Source: Membranipora membranacea (taxonomy: Eukaryota > Bryozoa > Gymnolaemata > Cheilostomatida > Membraniporidae). Taken from it: 64,000 bases of DNA. The stretch spans positions 20,522,001-20,586,000 of the forward strand of contig OU612073.1 in NCBI GenBank assembly GCA_914767715.1, given 5' to 3'. The notes below the pieces were generated by a model that was given only the letters and a program-made list of their open reading frames with translations, did no database searches and had not been told where the DNA came from. Positions 51,591-64,000 of the stretch are shown here, in pieces; positions within the stretch are counted from its first letter, which is position 1; each line of letters starts with the position of its first letter. The translations under genes were made by a program, and so were the position numbers.

Positions 51591-51806
51591 TTTTCCCTTT
51601 ATTAATGAAATAATTAGAGATGTCGCGATCATAGATGCCACCTAACTTCTGGGGTGTTCATAAAGATTTAAATTGGATATGAATGGGTCAAGTAAGCGGT
51701 TGTGCGAAGAACTTTTTTTTTAATTGATTTCAAGCTTTCATGGTACAAAAAAAATACAATTAGCACACCCTCAACTGGTTTCACTACACATATGTCAGGC
51801 CTGTAG

Positions 51807-51856
51807 TTCTAGGGGAGGCAGCGAGGCACTGATCTATGGCACTGCCTCCTCTAGAA
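51807..51856. repeat. short inverted repeat
   Basis: TTCTAGGGGAGGCAG (51807-51821) is inverted at 51842-51856 with one mismatch, forming a possible hairpin with a 20-base loop. Confidence 0.5.
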
Positions 51857-53710
51857 AGCTAAACACAGCGGCCTAAAAACAAGATAATTGTATAGTCCAT
51901 GTCAGAATCAGCTTCTCTGGGATTCCCAGATGCTAATTATATGCCTTAAATTGCTTGAGGATTAGCTTACAACACTTCTCTTGGTGATGCTCCAGACCCG
52001 CCTCGGACTTTTGCCTCCCCTACTATTTTTTCTCAACTACTGTATGTGGTTGAAAACAGGACTGTGATTCAGCCATTTCTTCCATTTTTTCCAAATCGCC
52101 TTTTGAAAAGTGGTATGAGGCACTAGATAATGGTTTCTTTTATTTTATATACATTGCATTTATCATAAACCCAAATCTGAAGTTTTGTGGACAATACTTC
52201 AAAATAAAAACTAAACCTCTTTAACCACAATGAAATTCAGTTTCAGGAAGGAAGGTATCATTAAATAATCATTAATTTTGTTCTCTCATAAAAAATATTC
52301 CACTCATATATTTTGTGTTAAATGTGTGTTCAAACATTTTCATTGAAATCAGTTTTGGGTGAGATTCAGGTAACATCTGAAGTTCAATGCTGAATCATTT
52401 ATTATATCTCATTCAAATATTTTTTATGATGGATATCATAATAGATATGAGATTAGGATTCACGCCAATTTTGGTTCCATAACGTGGGTCAGCATCAGAC
52501 GCCTATGAATATAGCCTTGGCTTTGCCTCTATCCTAATTTCCATGTCTGCAAAACCTATAAGTGTGATATGCTCCAATTATATCATACATAAGATGCAAA
52601 TTCATGGTCTCATTATGTTCAGAGCCCCTCTATACTGAGGGATAACTCCTTAAACAGCACCATTGACTAGTTTTTATAGGGGTCCTGTCCTATCGGCAAT
52701 AGAGATGCATACTATCAAGTTTATTCGTGAGGAATTTTGGTGTGTGCCCTGGAATCAAGGGCTAAATTTCAGTTTAAATTTTGAAAAGTGTTGTGCTGTA
52801 ACCAGAATTCTTGAAATTGCTTGCAAGTTTGAAACATGTGTAAACAACCCATAGTGGCATATGACATACGCAGTTCTTGGCTAGTTTGAACTCAATATAA
52901 ATGGTACTGATAATTATTTATTCTGAGTACTAAATAAATACCAATACTAAGACTAATACTAAGTTCATCAATAGCCTTCATCAATTAACACATTTATTTA
53001 TGCTGCATCAAGTAGACATGGGTGTATTTGAGAATATTGCTCGCAAAACAAATTTTTATTGGTAATTGCTATTACTATCAGACTAATATCTAGACTCTGT
53101 CCAAGCCTCTATTAAATGCCTGAGCTCCTCCTTCTCGTACCCGTCAAAAATCCAAATGCAGTTAGCAATCCAATGCTTCACACAAAACCCAGCTGTAATC
53201 TAAAAATCTTTAGATGTGATGTGGCTGGTTTCTCCAAGAACCTAGCAACAAAGCATGAAGGATTTGTATCAATTATCAGGTTATGAAACTCAATAATCAA
53301 GGGATATTGCTTTAAATATAAAGCAAGGTTAAAAGGCCAAGAACCTGGTATTATGAGTGTCAGACAGGAAAAGCATTGGGAGCCTCTATATTAAATATTC
53401 TCTTGATACTAATCAAATAGAGTTATGATCAATCATGTTTGCACTGCTATATATTTGTACTAAAACATTGGTATGAAAATTGAAGCTCCAAATTTTGAGA
53501 AAATTGAATGAAGCGATTGTGAAAACATTTTACATCACATCACCATTTGTAGCAAAATCAGTTAGTGTCACGCTTGTGAAAGATCACAAAATTTTTTTTT
53601 GAGTATCAATGTAAAAACATGTGAGCACCGAAAGATTTTTCTGCATGAATGAATGCAATAATAAAGATATTCATTGTTATTTAGAGGTCATCATCGTTGG
53701 TTGGTAGGTT

Positions 53711-56700
53711 CTAGTTCTGGCAAGACATGGCAATGTTGACATTGGACTGGATCTGCTGGGAGTTCTGGAGTCTTCTCAGGATTCTCTCGTCATCAATGAC
53801 AAGGTCCTCACCTGAAATAGTATGTAATAGTATGTAATGTATTACTTCAAATAGTATGTAATGTATCACTAAAAATAGTATGTAATGTATTACTAAAAAT
53901 AGTATGTAATGTATTACGGCTGGGTGATAAGCTATAACTACTGCTGTTATATGGACAGCAGGGTCATTGTGCTTTCCGTTGGTTCCGGTAGTGACCTCAA
54001 GCTGCTGATTCTCAACGATTTTATGTGTACAGAGCAAATGAAAACAAAGACCTCTTTTATGATATCGTATAATTCTAATGAGTCCACCTCGAATCTCTTT
54101 AAGTTATGAGAAATACTTACCCTCGATTCTTGGAGTGATCTCAAGCTGCTGAGCCTGCTGCTGGGAGACACATCTGAACTGTTCACTGTTAGTTCTGATG
54201 GACTTCTGGTTGCATCTGCTGCTGCATACTGGGAGTCTGTTAACTGAGACACAGGTTTGCATACGTCCCTTCTGATCGACAGTGCTCTTGACCTGAAAGA
54301 TGGAAGGGATAGTTATCGAATTATTCGGTTTTTATCGCAATATTGATCATTGTACTATTTGTTTAAAAAGGGGATCTGGTCTTAATCATTCTTTGGTAGT
54401 ATTTCCCAGCATTTAAGAAACTTGATAGTGTACTATGAGATTGACTATATCCCACCTTGTGCTTGTACTGCTGGTTGCAGGAATCCTGTTGCTGCTGTCT
54501 GCTTGGCTCCTGGATGGTGCACTGGCTGTTCTGTACTTGGTTCTGCTTCCACCAGTTCACGGAGTCAGTAGCATTAAGCTGCTGCTGGCGTCTCTCAGGG
54601 TTGAAGGAGCAGAGTCCACACATCTCATGTGACTTCTCGGCGTTGACCTAAAATATATTTATGATCTTAGATTTAATCTGCGTTTAGACAATTGAGAGAT
54701 ATCTTTGGCCCACCCAGTTTTGTCATCTGTAGATATTTGAGATATTTGAGAAATTTGAAGTAAAAGGAGATTTGGAGTGTAAACTATCCGCTCACCTCAA
54801 CGGCTACTCTCTGGCTGTCAATGCTGACATATACTCCATATTTCTCACTGAGGACCTCACACTTGATGTTATCGCACTGTACAATAGCAACTGGCTTGCG
54901 GGACTCCTCAACAACAACCTGGTTATCCTGGTTGAGCTGTCTCTCAATGTTGTTGACCTTGACCTTCATATGCTGGGCGCTGAAAGTGCTGCTTGGGGTG
55001 AAGAAAATCTGGATCTTGTTGCTTCCGACAACTGTCTTCAGCTCCTAAAGAGACAGTAACAAAGGTTGATAAGTTGTAACACAACTATACTCTTTTTTGA
55101 AGTAAGTCTCATAGAGTGTCAATAATTATTTCTGTCACTCCTTGCCCTTGGAAGCTGAGCATTTGAATATTTAAGATTCATCTCATTGCTGTGCGCCCCT
55201 TTTTCATTATGACAACACAGTAAAATATGTTTATATCATCATCTATAAATGAGAAATGCTTACTCTCTCAGCTGTCTTGCCCTGGTTGGAGGCAGGCTTG
55301 ATGCTGACAAGAATTTGCTTGTTGATTGATCTGCAGTCTCCGGCAAGGATGACCTCACAGTCAGTCTGTGGCATGGTGACCTCCTGTTTGCCGAATGTGA
55401 GACTTCTTGGTGACTGGATGACACAAACATCTGCAAGCAGGCAATTCTGGTTAATCCACAGAATATTTGAGGGATCTTAGCTTTTTACACTTGCTTATAA
55501 GAAGGGAATTTAGCTCTAACAAATATCCTCAATAATCAACAATGTACAACAATGTTAGAGCATGGCACTGATGTTTGATGTTCTTAACAGATCTTTATTC
55601 AATATAAATAATGATTACCACGTCTGCTCTCGAATGGGTTACTTCTGTGATACACTGGAAGGTAGTCATGGATTGACTTGATCTGGCTAACTGGGTACTG
55701 GTTCTGGCTCATCCACTGCCAGAATTTGACCTCCATTGGAGAGTAGATATGAGAGGCATTCATGTTGATGCAAACTGAGCTTCTTGGGTGCATGGGGAAC
55801 TTCATGTCAACCTAAAACAATAAGAGTGATCAATGAAAATGATATTGACGAGATACAGGTCTGAATAAATTCTTCACATGTTATCAGGATAACTACATGA
55901 TGTCATTTTAGCAGGAGCCATTTCACCATTGTAATACCAATTAAACAAAACTGGAAAATTCTTATCTATAGGTGGGTATCCACGACTTTGGGCGTAATAA
56001 ATCTTTGTAGTAAATACTGCAGAAAAATTTTCCTGTCAAAGAATAAATCAAAACGAACCCTGTTTGATGAGTGCCTGATGGTCTGGCTGATGTTGAATTG
56101 ACCGTTCTGCTGAGACTGCTGCTGATTCTGCTGCTGGCCCTGCTGATTCCATTGCTGCTGGCCCTGCTGCTGCTGGCTCTGTTGCTGCCACTGCTGCTGC
56201 CATTGTTGCTGTGATTGTTGCTGACCGTTATGCTGGAAGATGACTTCAGAGAAAAGACGCTGAGCAGAGTTCATCAGATATGAGCGGCTAGCATTAAGAT
56301 ATCTCTCAACGATGTCTGTGTGGTTGAATCTGAACTGGTGGGTGACATTGTAGTTGACTGGATAGCTGACGCCATTTCCATCACTGCATCCCTCAACATT
56401 CTGAGAATAGCACACTCCATCCTTGTAGTCTGGAGTCAGTCTGATTGTCCACTGTGAAAATCAACAGGTTCTTTTAACATGACTCGAAGATTTTACAATT
56501 TAACAAAAACAAAAACATCTCACACAATTTTAGTCTTAGTGAACAAAAATGCACTGATCTTGAACAGGACAAGGTATGTGCGTATTTATAGATAATTCCT
56601 CGTCAACTTACGGTGAGGTTAGATCTCTGTCCATGTGATCTCTCTCCCCAGCTCATATTGTGGGCCCAGATGAACTCGTTGTTTCCTGGGTTGACGGTAG

Positions 56701-59700
56701 ATACCATCTTGTTAGTGAACACAACAGTGTCCATCTCCTGAGAACGGGGAATGGCTGGTCTCTGGAATCTGATCAGAGATCTGGTGGTTGGGTAGTTGTG
56801 CTCGTAGAAAGTGGTCATGTTTCCAGTCATGTTACGGACTCTGTTGTTAGACTCAGATGAGAGGGTGAAGTACTGGAAGTAGTACAGGGATCCGAGAGAG
56901 TCAGACTTCAGGAACCTGCAAGACAATGAAAATGATAACGGTATTATTGTGTACTGAATTTGCAATAAAGTGAAAATGAACCTCAACCAATACATCACTT
57001 ATTTGCTAGTTTTAGATACCCATTTTGTGAGCTACATACTGCTGGGTGGAGATTGGCTCTGGCTGCCATTGCTCTTCCTCATTGTCCTGGCTTCCCCAAA
57101 GGAAGTCAAACATGCCTCCGTTCTTGTTCTGCTGCTTCTGTGACTGTCTCTGGCTCTGTTTCTGTTGGCTCCAGTTCTGAGCCTCCATGTTCTCAAGCTC
57201 TGAGGACCGGAAGAATCTTCCTCCAACAGTGAAGGTGAAATTCCTCTGGGAGGAGGTGTCTGGTTTAAGGGAGATCTTGATGTGTTGGTTCTGGGTTGAT
57301 GGGCTGGTTGGCAGGAGGTGGAGTCTTTCTCTGATGAAGTTGTACAGCTGAGATTTGTCAACATCACACTCGGCCTGAAGAGATTCATATACACCATCAC
57401 AATGAAGCATGGCATTATTTGTTCACTTTCCATAGGTAACCATTTCCTGTACGTCAGATTGATATGGCGCACAATAAAGTGGAATAATGGTATGCAGGTC
57501 CTCAAGGAAATAGAGGACACACTAAAACGAAACTTATGGCCTTACCTGGGCATTGATCTCAACACTCTTCATACTCTTGAACTGATGAGTGAAGTGCTGT
57601 CTCTGGGAGTCATCAGTCTTCATCTCCTTATTGCAGACATTTCTAGACTTGATAACTACTGGGAGTCTCTGGGGGCGAACAAATGTGACCATCTGGGATC
57701 TCAGCTCCTGGGTGCCAAGGTCCTAAAATAATACAATGGAATTACGTGTGATGTGTGTCAGTTTCCTTCTGAAATCTACAACCATCAATACCTAGTTACT
57801 AAGACTTTAGTCTGCTGAATATCATGCCTATTTGAAATGCCAGTCCAGCTTTAGAGAGAGTTTGAGTTCGATATGTGCCCATTTGCCATCTGATATGTTT
57901 GCCATCCAGTGAAAAATAATTTCATAATAACTCATTTACTGCAAATCATTTAACACCTACGTTGTTGGACTGTGGCTCGGTGTGGTTCATGACGAATTTG
58001 TTCTCCTGAGGAGAGTAGGAAATGGTGTAGTTGGAAGAGTTGACGGTTCTTCTGACGCTGACAGAGGTTGAGACACCACTGATGGAGAATCCAGCATCAA
58101 CTGATTGAGTTCGGTAGGTCTGGAGTTCTTTCCTGGGGGTAAAGGAAAAAAGAGTGTTCTTGCAATTTGTTTGAAACTTCAATCATTTATTATCTCTGGT
58201 ATCAGTAGATATTTGTGCTTTCCATGCAGTTATATCTTCAGTCTCTGATTTCCATAATCACAGTCAAGATCATATTGCGATTCAATGTAAAAACTCGTTA
58301 TGATTGTTTACACTCAAAATTCTGTAATGATTGCAAGTCAAATGGCTGAGACTCCAAACTGTCAAAGCAAGTACTAGTTTGAAAGCTAAGATCCTAATTG
58401 ATAGCCGATTTTCAAGACTTATCCCAGATTTAATTCATTCTATCTGGCCGCCAAATTGTATTTCGAACACAGCAAAGAACACATTGAGATCTCAAGTTAG
58501 AACAAATACACTTAAGTTATACATCTTCATTTGAACCTCACCTGACTGGCTTGGTGGTCTCAAATCTGATGGTTGGCATCTCTCCCTTGACAACTCTGAT
58601 CTTGATCTGTCCATCAACATCAATGACACCACTGTGTACGGTCTCGACACACTGTGACATACCGTTTGGCTGAAGCTTAGTGTTCCTGTTTGGTCTGAGG
58701 AAGATAGTCTGGAAGAACTTGACTGGGATCTGGACATGTCCATCAGTGTTGGTTCTCAATCCTGCAAAATAATCGCCGTAAATATCTGGCATGGGTGGTA
58801 AAGTGTCCAAATTTGAGAATACAGTGACAGAATGGTTGATCATTTAGGAGTATGATTCTAGTTCATTATAGCCTCACCTTGCACAATCATGTTGTTGACA
58901 TCAGACTCATCAAGGTGAATGTATGTAATTGCTTGTCCCATCAGCTTAACGTAGATGGTGACGGATGGTTTGACCTGTTCTTTGTTCTTCTGGTTCTGGA
59001 GTTTGTCCAGAGCTCTGAGGTCTGCATGTGAGATTGAGATGGCAGAGCTTTGCTGAGTCAGCTTCTGGATCACCTGCTCAAGTCCCTCAGCTCTATATCC
59101 GATCTGTTAACAGAAAACAATTATCAGAAACAACGACACCATGAACTTTCATTCATTTTCAAATGGAATGGTTCTTGCAGCTAAATACCACAAAGTACTT
59201 CATTAGCAGTTGAAATAAAATTATGACCATTGATACACAAATTTCTACATACCTCAACAAAGTGTTTTCTGACTCCCTCAACCAATGAAAGCTGCATGAA
59301 AGCACCAGTTCTGGAGAATCGGGAAGTCTGATTTCCAAGGAAACTGAACTTAACGATATCGCCATTATTCTCATCACCGTTCACAGGAATTGCCATCTCG
59401 AAGTCAACGGACTGGTGAGAAAGCTGGAATGCTGGGATCTGTCTCAGGATAGCTCTGATCTTGGAGTTTCTGCAAATTGATTGGTGTTTATTTAAAAGCT
59501 AGTACTGATCAAAATCATAATAAGTTATAAGTGTTGCCACAGATGCAAACCAAATCAGAAATGACACCCTTGCAACTATTTTTAGAAAAAAGCTAAAATC
59601 TCTTACTCACCTCTGCTGGTGTCCGGGCTCACGTCTGTGCAGACAGTTCTTCAGGTATCTGACAACGAAACTCTTGTACTCGTTGTCATTCTCTTGGGCG

Positions 59701-62700
59701 AGCTGTTTCTGAACTGAGAGCAGAGATGAGCTTGGGTCACATCTCATCACCATCAGGAAAGCAGCGAATCTGATCTCGGAGTCCTCTTGCTGGTTGTTCA
59801 TCAGTGGGAGCAGACTTTGGAGGGTCTAAAAAATTTAGATTGTGTCGAGGATTTTGTACTTTTCGGGTTGCCTGCCACAATATTTGGGAAGCTGAGTTGC
59901 ATCAGATGAACATGGTGAATACAGGAAGTTTTGCCAAGAATCTGATATGAGAATCTGAAATTATGATTTACCTGGAGCTGGTTCTGTTGACCAAAGTGGG
60001 TGAAAGCCCAGATAGCTTGAATTCTGACAGCTCTGGACTCAGATCTCTGCAGGAGTCTCTGGACAGTTGGTAGGGACTGGATGTTACCCATGTTGTTGAC
60101 AGCCTTCAGACAAAGGATCTTGTCCTGCTCAGAGTTGGCAGTACTGAGACGGCCCTCAACATACTAAAATGGAATTGTGAAATTTGAAATCAGAAATTCA
60201 ATAGAATTGGCCTGTTGATCTTCTCGTTATTACAAACTACACAATGGCAGTTTGTTGTAAGAATCATTTTATTCAAGCTGGTCAATTTGACAAAGCTCAC
60301 CTTCTGGTACTTTCTGCAGTTGTCAATGTTGGACTGGTGCTGAGTCTTCTGGGACTCCTGGACAGCCTCAGATTGCTCTCTCTGCTGGTTGGCGATGTAT
60401 CTTCTGATCATGGAGGCAAAGCTGAGCATGGCATGCTTGTAGTTAGATCTTCTGGTGTTGTCAGATTGCAGGGTTGGCAGGACGGAGTCCTAAAGAATGA
60501 AGCCATAACATTCAATTCAGACAAAATAAAGCCATAAAATATTTGGTCCGTGGAGCAGAATTTATTATTTGGAACTATCGATGTTTTCAACCGTTATGAC
60601 TTCTAATGATCCTGCAGAGAATATTAACTTCATTGTCTACAGAATGTTGAAAAGTACATACCTTCATGGTGTTGAGGAGCTGAGTAGTTGGGAGCTTATC
60701 AGCAGACCAGATGGCAAAGATGGAGTTGGCCTCAAGTCCCTGAATCTGGTTGTCAACAACCTTTTTGCAAAGGAACTTGGCACATCGTGCATTGTTGTGG
60801 TTGACATAAGACATGGCGTCAATCAGAAGCTTCCTGTATAGATGACATTACATATTAATAACAGGTTCAATCAAAGTGTCACTCACACGGACAGGTTTTG
60901 ATATATATTTTCATCAACGACTGGATTATCTATAGTCTCTGTCTGGTCTTACCTTTGCCATTCTCAATGACATGACCATACATTGAGCTAGAGGGCTACT
61001 GAGCGAATAATTATACTGCAAACTTACCATTTCTTGTTGTTGCTGGTGTTATCATTGCCCTTGGCCTCTTGGAACAGAGTCTGCAGCTGGCTGTTGGTGC
61101 ACACACTGAGATGGGAAATGAGCTGGCTGAAGACGTTAGTTTGGTCATCGTATCTCTGTGAGTCAGAGGTGATGGTCTCGAGTTCGCTTAGGGCATCGCG
61201 AACCTGACCAAGTGAAAATAAAAAAGAGATGTGAGTGGTCCACAACAAAACGAAACTTTTTTGTTATAATGTATAAGGTACAATTGTGTCATTCTCAGCT
61301 TTGCATGTACGACTTTAGTCCAATAAAACTGTGAACATAAAAATTTAATCATGATCTGGATGTAATCACCTGCTGGTTGATCTGCTGCTCAGACATCATT
61401 GGCCTCTCCTGGCTCTGGGACAGAACCTGCTGCTTCCATGGCTGGCTGACAGACTGGAAGCTGCACCCAGAAGTGGAGATGGTCTGTTGCTCACTCTCCT
61501 CGATCAGGCTCAGAGTCTGGTTGGAGGTGGTCAGCATGAACTGGTTTGGAGTGTTAGAGGTCTGAAATCTGGACTGAACAGTCTGGACAGCTCTGTGGAT
61601 AAGGATGTCCTGATGGTTCTCAGAGGTGATGTCATAGAGGGTTCTGATCTCGGTCTGTTGCTGCAAATGCATAGTAAGGTGAAATTCATTTCAATACTAT
61701 TAAGCCAGTAGTTTGGTCTCAGAATTTGTGGCGCAGTCCCAACCAACCTCTATAATTCATTTCTTTATGTTCAATCTTTTCATGCTAGTTAAATTAAAAT
61801 AATAATAACTGGTCAACAATCATAAAAGCCTTTATATCTATCTATTAGGTTGCCCTGAAAACAGTTTTAACTACTTGCTGGGGTGAGATCAGAGCCATTT
61901 TCCATATTTGTCGCCCAAGAGTCAGCCCAAACTACATTGTTGTTCAGAAGGTGATACATGGCTCTTTACCGCATGCATTCTTATCATAAACTAACCTGAC
62001 AGCTCTGCTGCTCAGGCTGGCACTGGCAGTTCTTCTGGTTCATGTTGTCCTCACACTGGCAGTTGTACTGCTGGTGTGGCTGGACATCCTTTCTCTGTCT
62101 GTTCAGACTCAGGCATCTTGTCTCATCACGAGATTTGACAACCTGGAACCTCTGGGTGCTGTTGTTTGACTGTTGGACCTTGATGGAGCTGTAGCACTCA
62201 CCATCGAGTCCTTTCTATAATCAAAATAATGTTGATTGTTGTGAGGAAAGATCTCAATAATTTGTATGAAATATTTTATATTGATAAACTTACATTATGT
62301 TAACATTGGCAAACCTAATATTCATTCACAAAGCACAAAGCTGCGCTTCATACTTATTGTCAAGAACTAGAAGAGGCTGATGAGCTTGACGCGAGACTTA
62401 CCTCGAGGACATCAAAGCTGGTTGAGTTCTCCTTCTCAAGGTTGTTATACTGGAGGTTCTGGGTGACAGAGAAGTCAGAAGCCTGGAGTCTGACCTGAAG
62501 CATGCTCAGGATAGATCTCTTAAGATCAACAGACCAGTTAGACTCCTCACTGCAGATCTCTATCTCCTCAATCTTTCCAGACTGGTAGCTGTCAAAGAAA
62601 GTATGAGCCAACATTAAATTCTTTTTCAATCACTTGACTATAAATCGGATATGATCTGGTGATGTTGTCCTCACAAAGACTTGCTCACACTACTAACCTA

Positions 62701-63849
62701 ATGCTTCCTATAAAATCTTTTAGAGAGTTTTCTACTTTTAGAAAAACACTGAGCATTAATTTTCAACCGAACGTGATGTGACAGATCTTGCAAACTTGTA
62801 AGTGTTTTCTTCATATTGCTGATATATTGGCTTTACCTGAATTTGATTGGTCTCTGGAGTCTCTCAGTGACAAGTCTAGCCTGCTCAGATGAGAGAGGAG
62901 AGAACTGATCAATAGAGATCTGCTGGCGGACTGGCAGCTGCTGAGGATTCTGGATCTCGTGGTTCATGGAGTAAACCTGAACCTCATCGAGCTAAAAGTT
63001 TAGAAATGATAATTAGCTTTTGTGGAAATTCTATCCATCATATTCTTTTTGTTTTAGATATAAAAATAATGCATTCCGTCTCATGGTTTATGGCGAAAGG
63101 TGCAATATTGTCTAGCGTAGGTTGGAATTACATAATAGTTCAAACAAACCAGAGAAGACTGACATTTAAGTTTTGACTCAGAATAGTCAGACCCAGAACT
63201 TTAATTACCTAACTAAAAATATTGATGTCAAGTACCCTACCTGAAGAGTGGCAGCAGTAGCAGAACTGAAAGCGATTTTTGCTTTGGAGGTGATCTTGAT
63301 TCCACTGTACTGTTTGCTCAGATGTGGAATTCCGGTCAGTACCTGAGATTCGTACTTGTATACATACTCGTTTCCAGAGGTGAATTCTAATAAAAACAGA
63401 AAGGAGATTACAGTATGAGAATGCGCTACTGCGGTATATAACTTAAACCGCGGTAACAATTCATCTTTGGTTCGGCTGCTGCTCAGAATCATGTCGAAAT
63501 TGATTGAATTGGTTAACTTACTGTTGTTCTGTGTGATTGGTGCACCAGACTCATCACTAGTTGGCCACCAGGAACAGGCACCTGTTAAATAGACACCACA
63601 AAACTCTTTGTAACAAAACATTAATTAGCGGTAATTGTCCTTTCTCTGCTTCAGAGGAGACAACCCTGTCTCAGCCATTCAAGTATTAGATATACAGATA
63701 TGTTTTAAAACTCGGAGTGATGATATTATGTCTTGCAGGCATAGCAACATCTTGGTATGTCTGACTAAAGATGAGAACTCATAATGAATAGAATAATTAA
63801 AATAAAACTTACCAGTTGCCACCAGGGCGGCTAAAAAGAGAAGCTTCAT
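53711..63849 (-). CDS. vitellogenin, copy 3 (1718 aa, 26 exons, inverted)
   Basis: Yolk precursor with the same exon phases as copies 1 and 2 but more divergent. Exons, 5' to 3': 63813-63849, 63522-63581, 63241-63386, 62837-62991, 62402-62588, 61996-62214, 61370-61660, 61028-61203, 60662-60833, 60301-60489, 59972-60163, 59611-59825, 59253-59469, 58878-59103, 58542-58761, 57961-58132, 57546-57722, 57040-57374, 56612-56915, 56059-56451, 55619-55811, 55264-55430, 54796-55044, 54456-54647, 54121-54292, 53711-53811 (TAG). Signal peptide MKLLFLAALVATG is followed by ACSWWPTSDESG. The barrel reads EYVYKYESQVLTGIPHLSKQ, and the type D region has CGLCSFNPE. Exon 20 is 34 codons longer than in the other copies because of a Gln-rich insertion. 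At the exon 4/5 junction Ser replaces Arg. No obvious AATAAA follows the stop within several hundred bases. The gene is intact. Confidence 0.95.
53816..53917. repeat. minisatellite in vitellogenin 3 intron 25
   Basis: About four imperfect tandem copies of a 24-25 bp unit containing AATAGTATGTAATGTATTAC. They start within a few bases of the minus-strand acceptor of the last exon. Confidence 0.85.
56105..56235 (-). repeat. glutamine-codon repeat inside vitellogenin 3 exon 20
   Basis: CTG/CAG-type codons with TGG (Trp) insertions encode a tract of QQQW, QQQS and QQQG units where copies 1 and 2 have only about eight Gln. Frame is kept (+102 nt), so the tract is translated in the exported yolk protein. 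Confidence 0.9.
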
Positions 63850-63990
63850 GATTGCAGTGAGCTGCTAGTTTTCACTATTCAGCTCAGACAACCAAGGAAT
63901 GATTTCTGGTGTCAATCATCCCGCCTTATATACCCTCTGAATACATACCTTTTGGCTTCTTTCTGCCCTGGATAACACACCATAGTAGGC
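63850..63990 (-). promoter_or_regulatory. vitellogenin 3 promoter and 5' UTR
   Basis: The minus-strand TATATAAG occupies 63925-63932, its first base 83 nt before the ATG, as in copies 1 and 2. GTTATCCAGGG lies near 63967-63977. The leader is nearly identical to the other two copies. Anything further upstream is outside the window. Confidence 0.8.
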
Positions 63991-64000
63991 GATGCTCCAC

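Larger units (their letters stand above)
48924..53710. other. spacer between convergent vitellogenins 2 and 3
   Basis: No protein-coding exon is recognised. The block contains two tRNA-derived SINEs (about 49602-49901 plus, about 51416-51590 minus) and a short inverted repeat at 51807-51856. The remainder is AT-rich and unassigned. Confidence 0.5.

Noticed and set aside
54121-54292. Apparent frameshift in the vitellogenin 3 type D exon.
   Set aside because: It arose from my own misreading of one base; on recount the exon is 172 nt and in phase, as in the other copies.

Overview
This is intron-rich, AT-rich animal nuclear DNA. GT-AG introns, TATA promoters, AATAAA signals, LINE/SINE/foldback debris and five protein-coding genes of metazoan type are visible. 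Genes are assembled here from many short exons by matching splice sites, reading phase and family similarity; most long open frames in the window are shadows. The genes (AK9-like, SWSAP1-like, three vitellogenins) fit an egg-laying, probably marine, invertebrate. I cannot assign a phylum from the sequence alone.

Layout. (1) 1759-14764, minus: the 5' two-thirds or so of an adenylate kinase 9-like gene, 24 exons and about 1058 codons, whose 3' end lies beyond the left edge. (2) 14765-14957: a compact shared promoter with an RFX X-box-like and an NRF1-like site. (3) 14958-20147, plus: a six-exon gene recognisable as SWSAP1, partner of SWS1/ZSWIM7 in RAD51-dependent recombination; its introns hold LINE fragments and two copies of a tiny TIR element. 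(4) 21562-33736 plus, 37413-48687 plus and 53711-63849 minus: three intact vitellogenin genes (1684, 1689 and 1718 aa). Each has 26 coding exons with identical phases, a signal peptide, lipid-transfer N-terminal region, Gln-rich segments and a C-terminal von Willebrand type D region. Copies 1 and 2 are head-to-tail; copy 3 is inverted, so copies 2 and 3 converge.

How it fits together. The vitellogenins form one co-regulated yolk-protein cluster. All three share a TATATAAG box exactly 83 nt before the ATG, a near-identical 5' leader and a GTTATCCAGGG element upstream. Copies 1 and 2 are the closest pair and share intron sequence, including the scar of a TTAA-flanked foldback element that is still complete (1.3 kb palindrome) in the last intron of copy 1. 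AK9 and SWSAP1 form a divergent gene pair, unrelated in function to the yolk genes.

No RNA gene, CRISPR array or prokaryote-type system is present. The observations most worth checking are the foldback element in the paralogous vitellogenin introns, the degenerate Walker A motif of SWSAP1, the Lys-to-Thr change in the second AK9 P-loop, and the 9-bp-TSD mini-element family.
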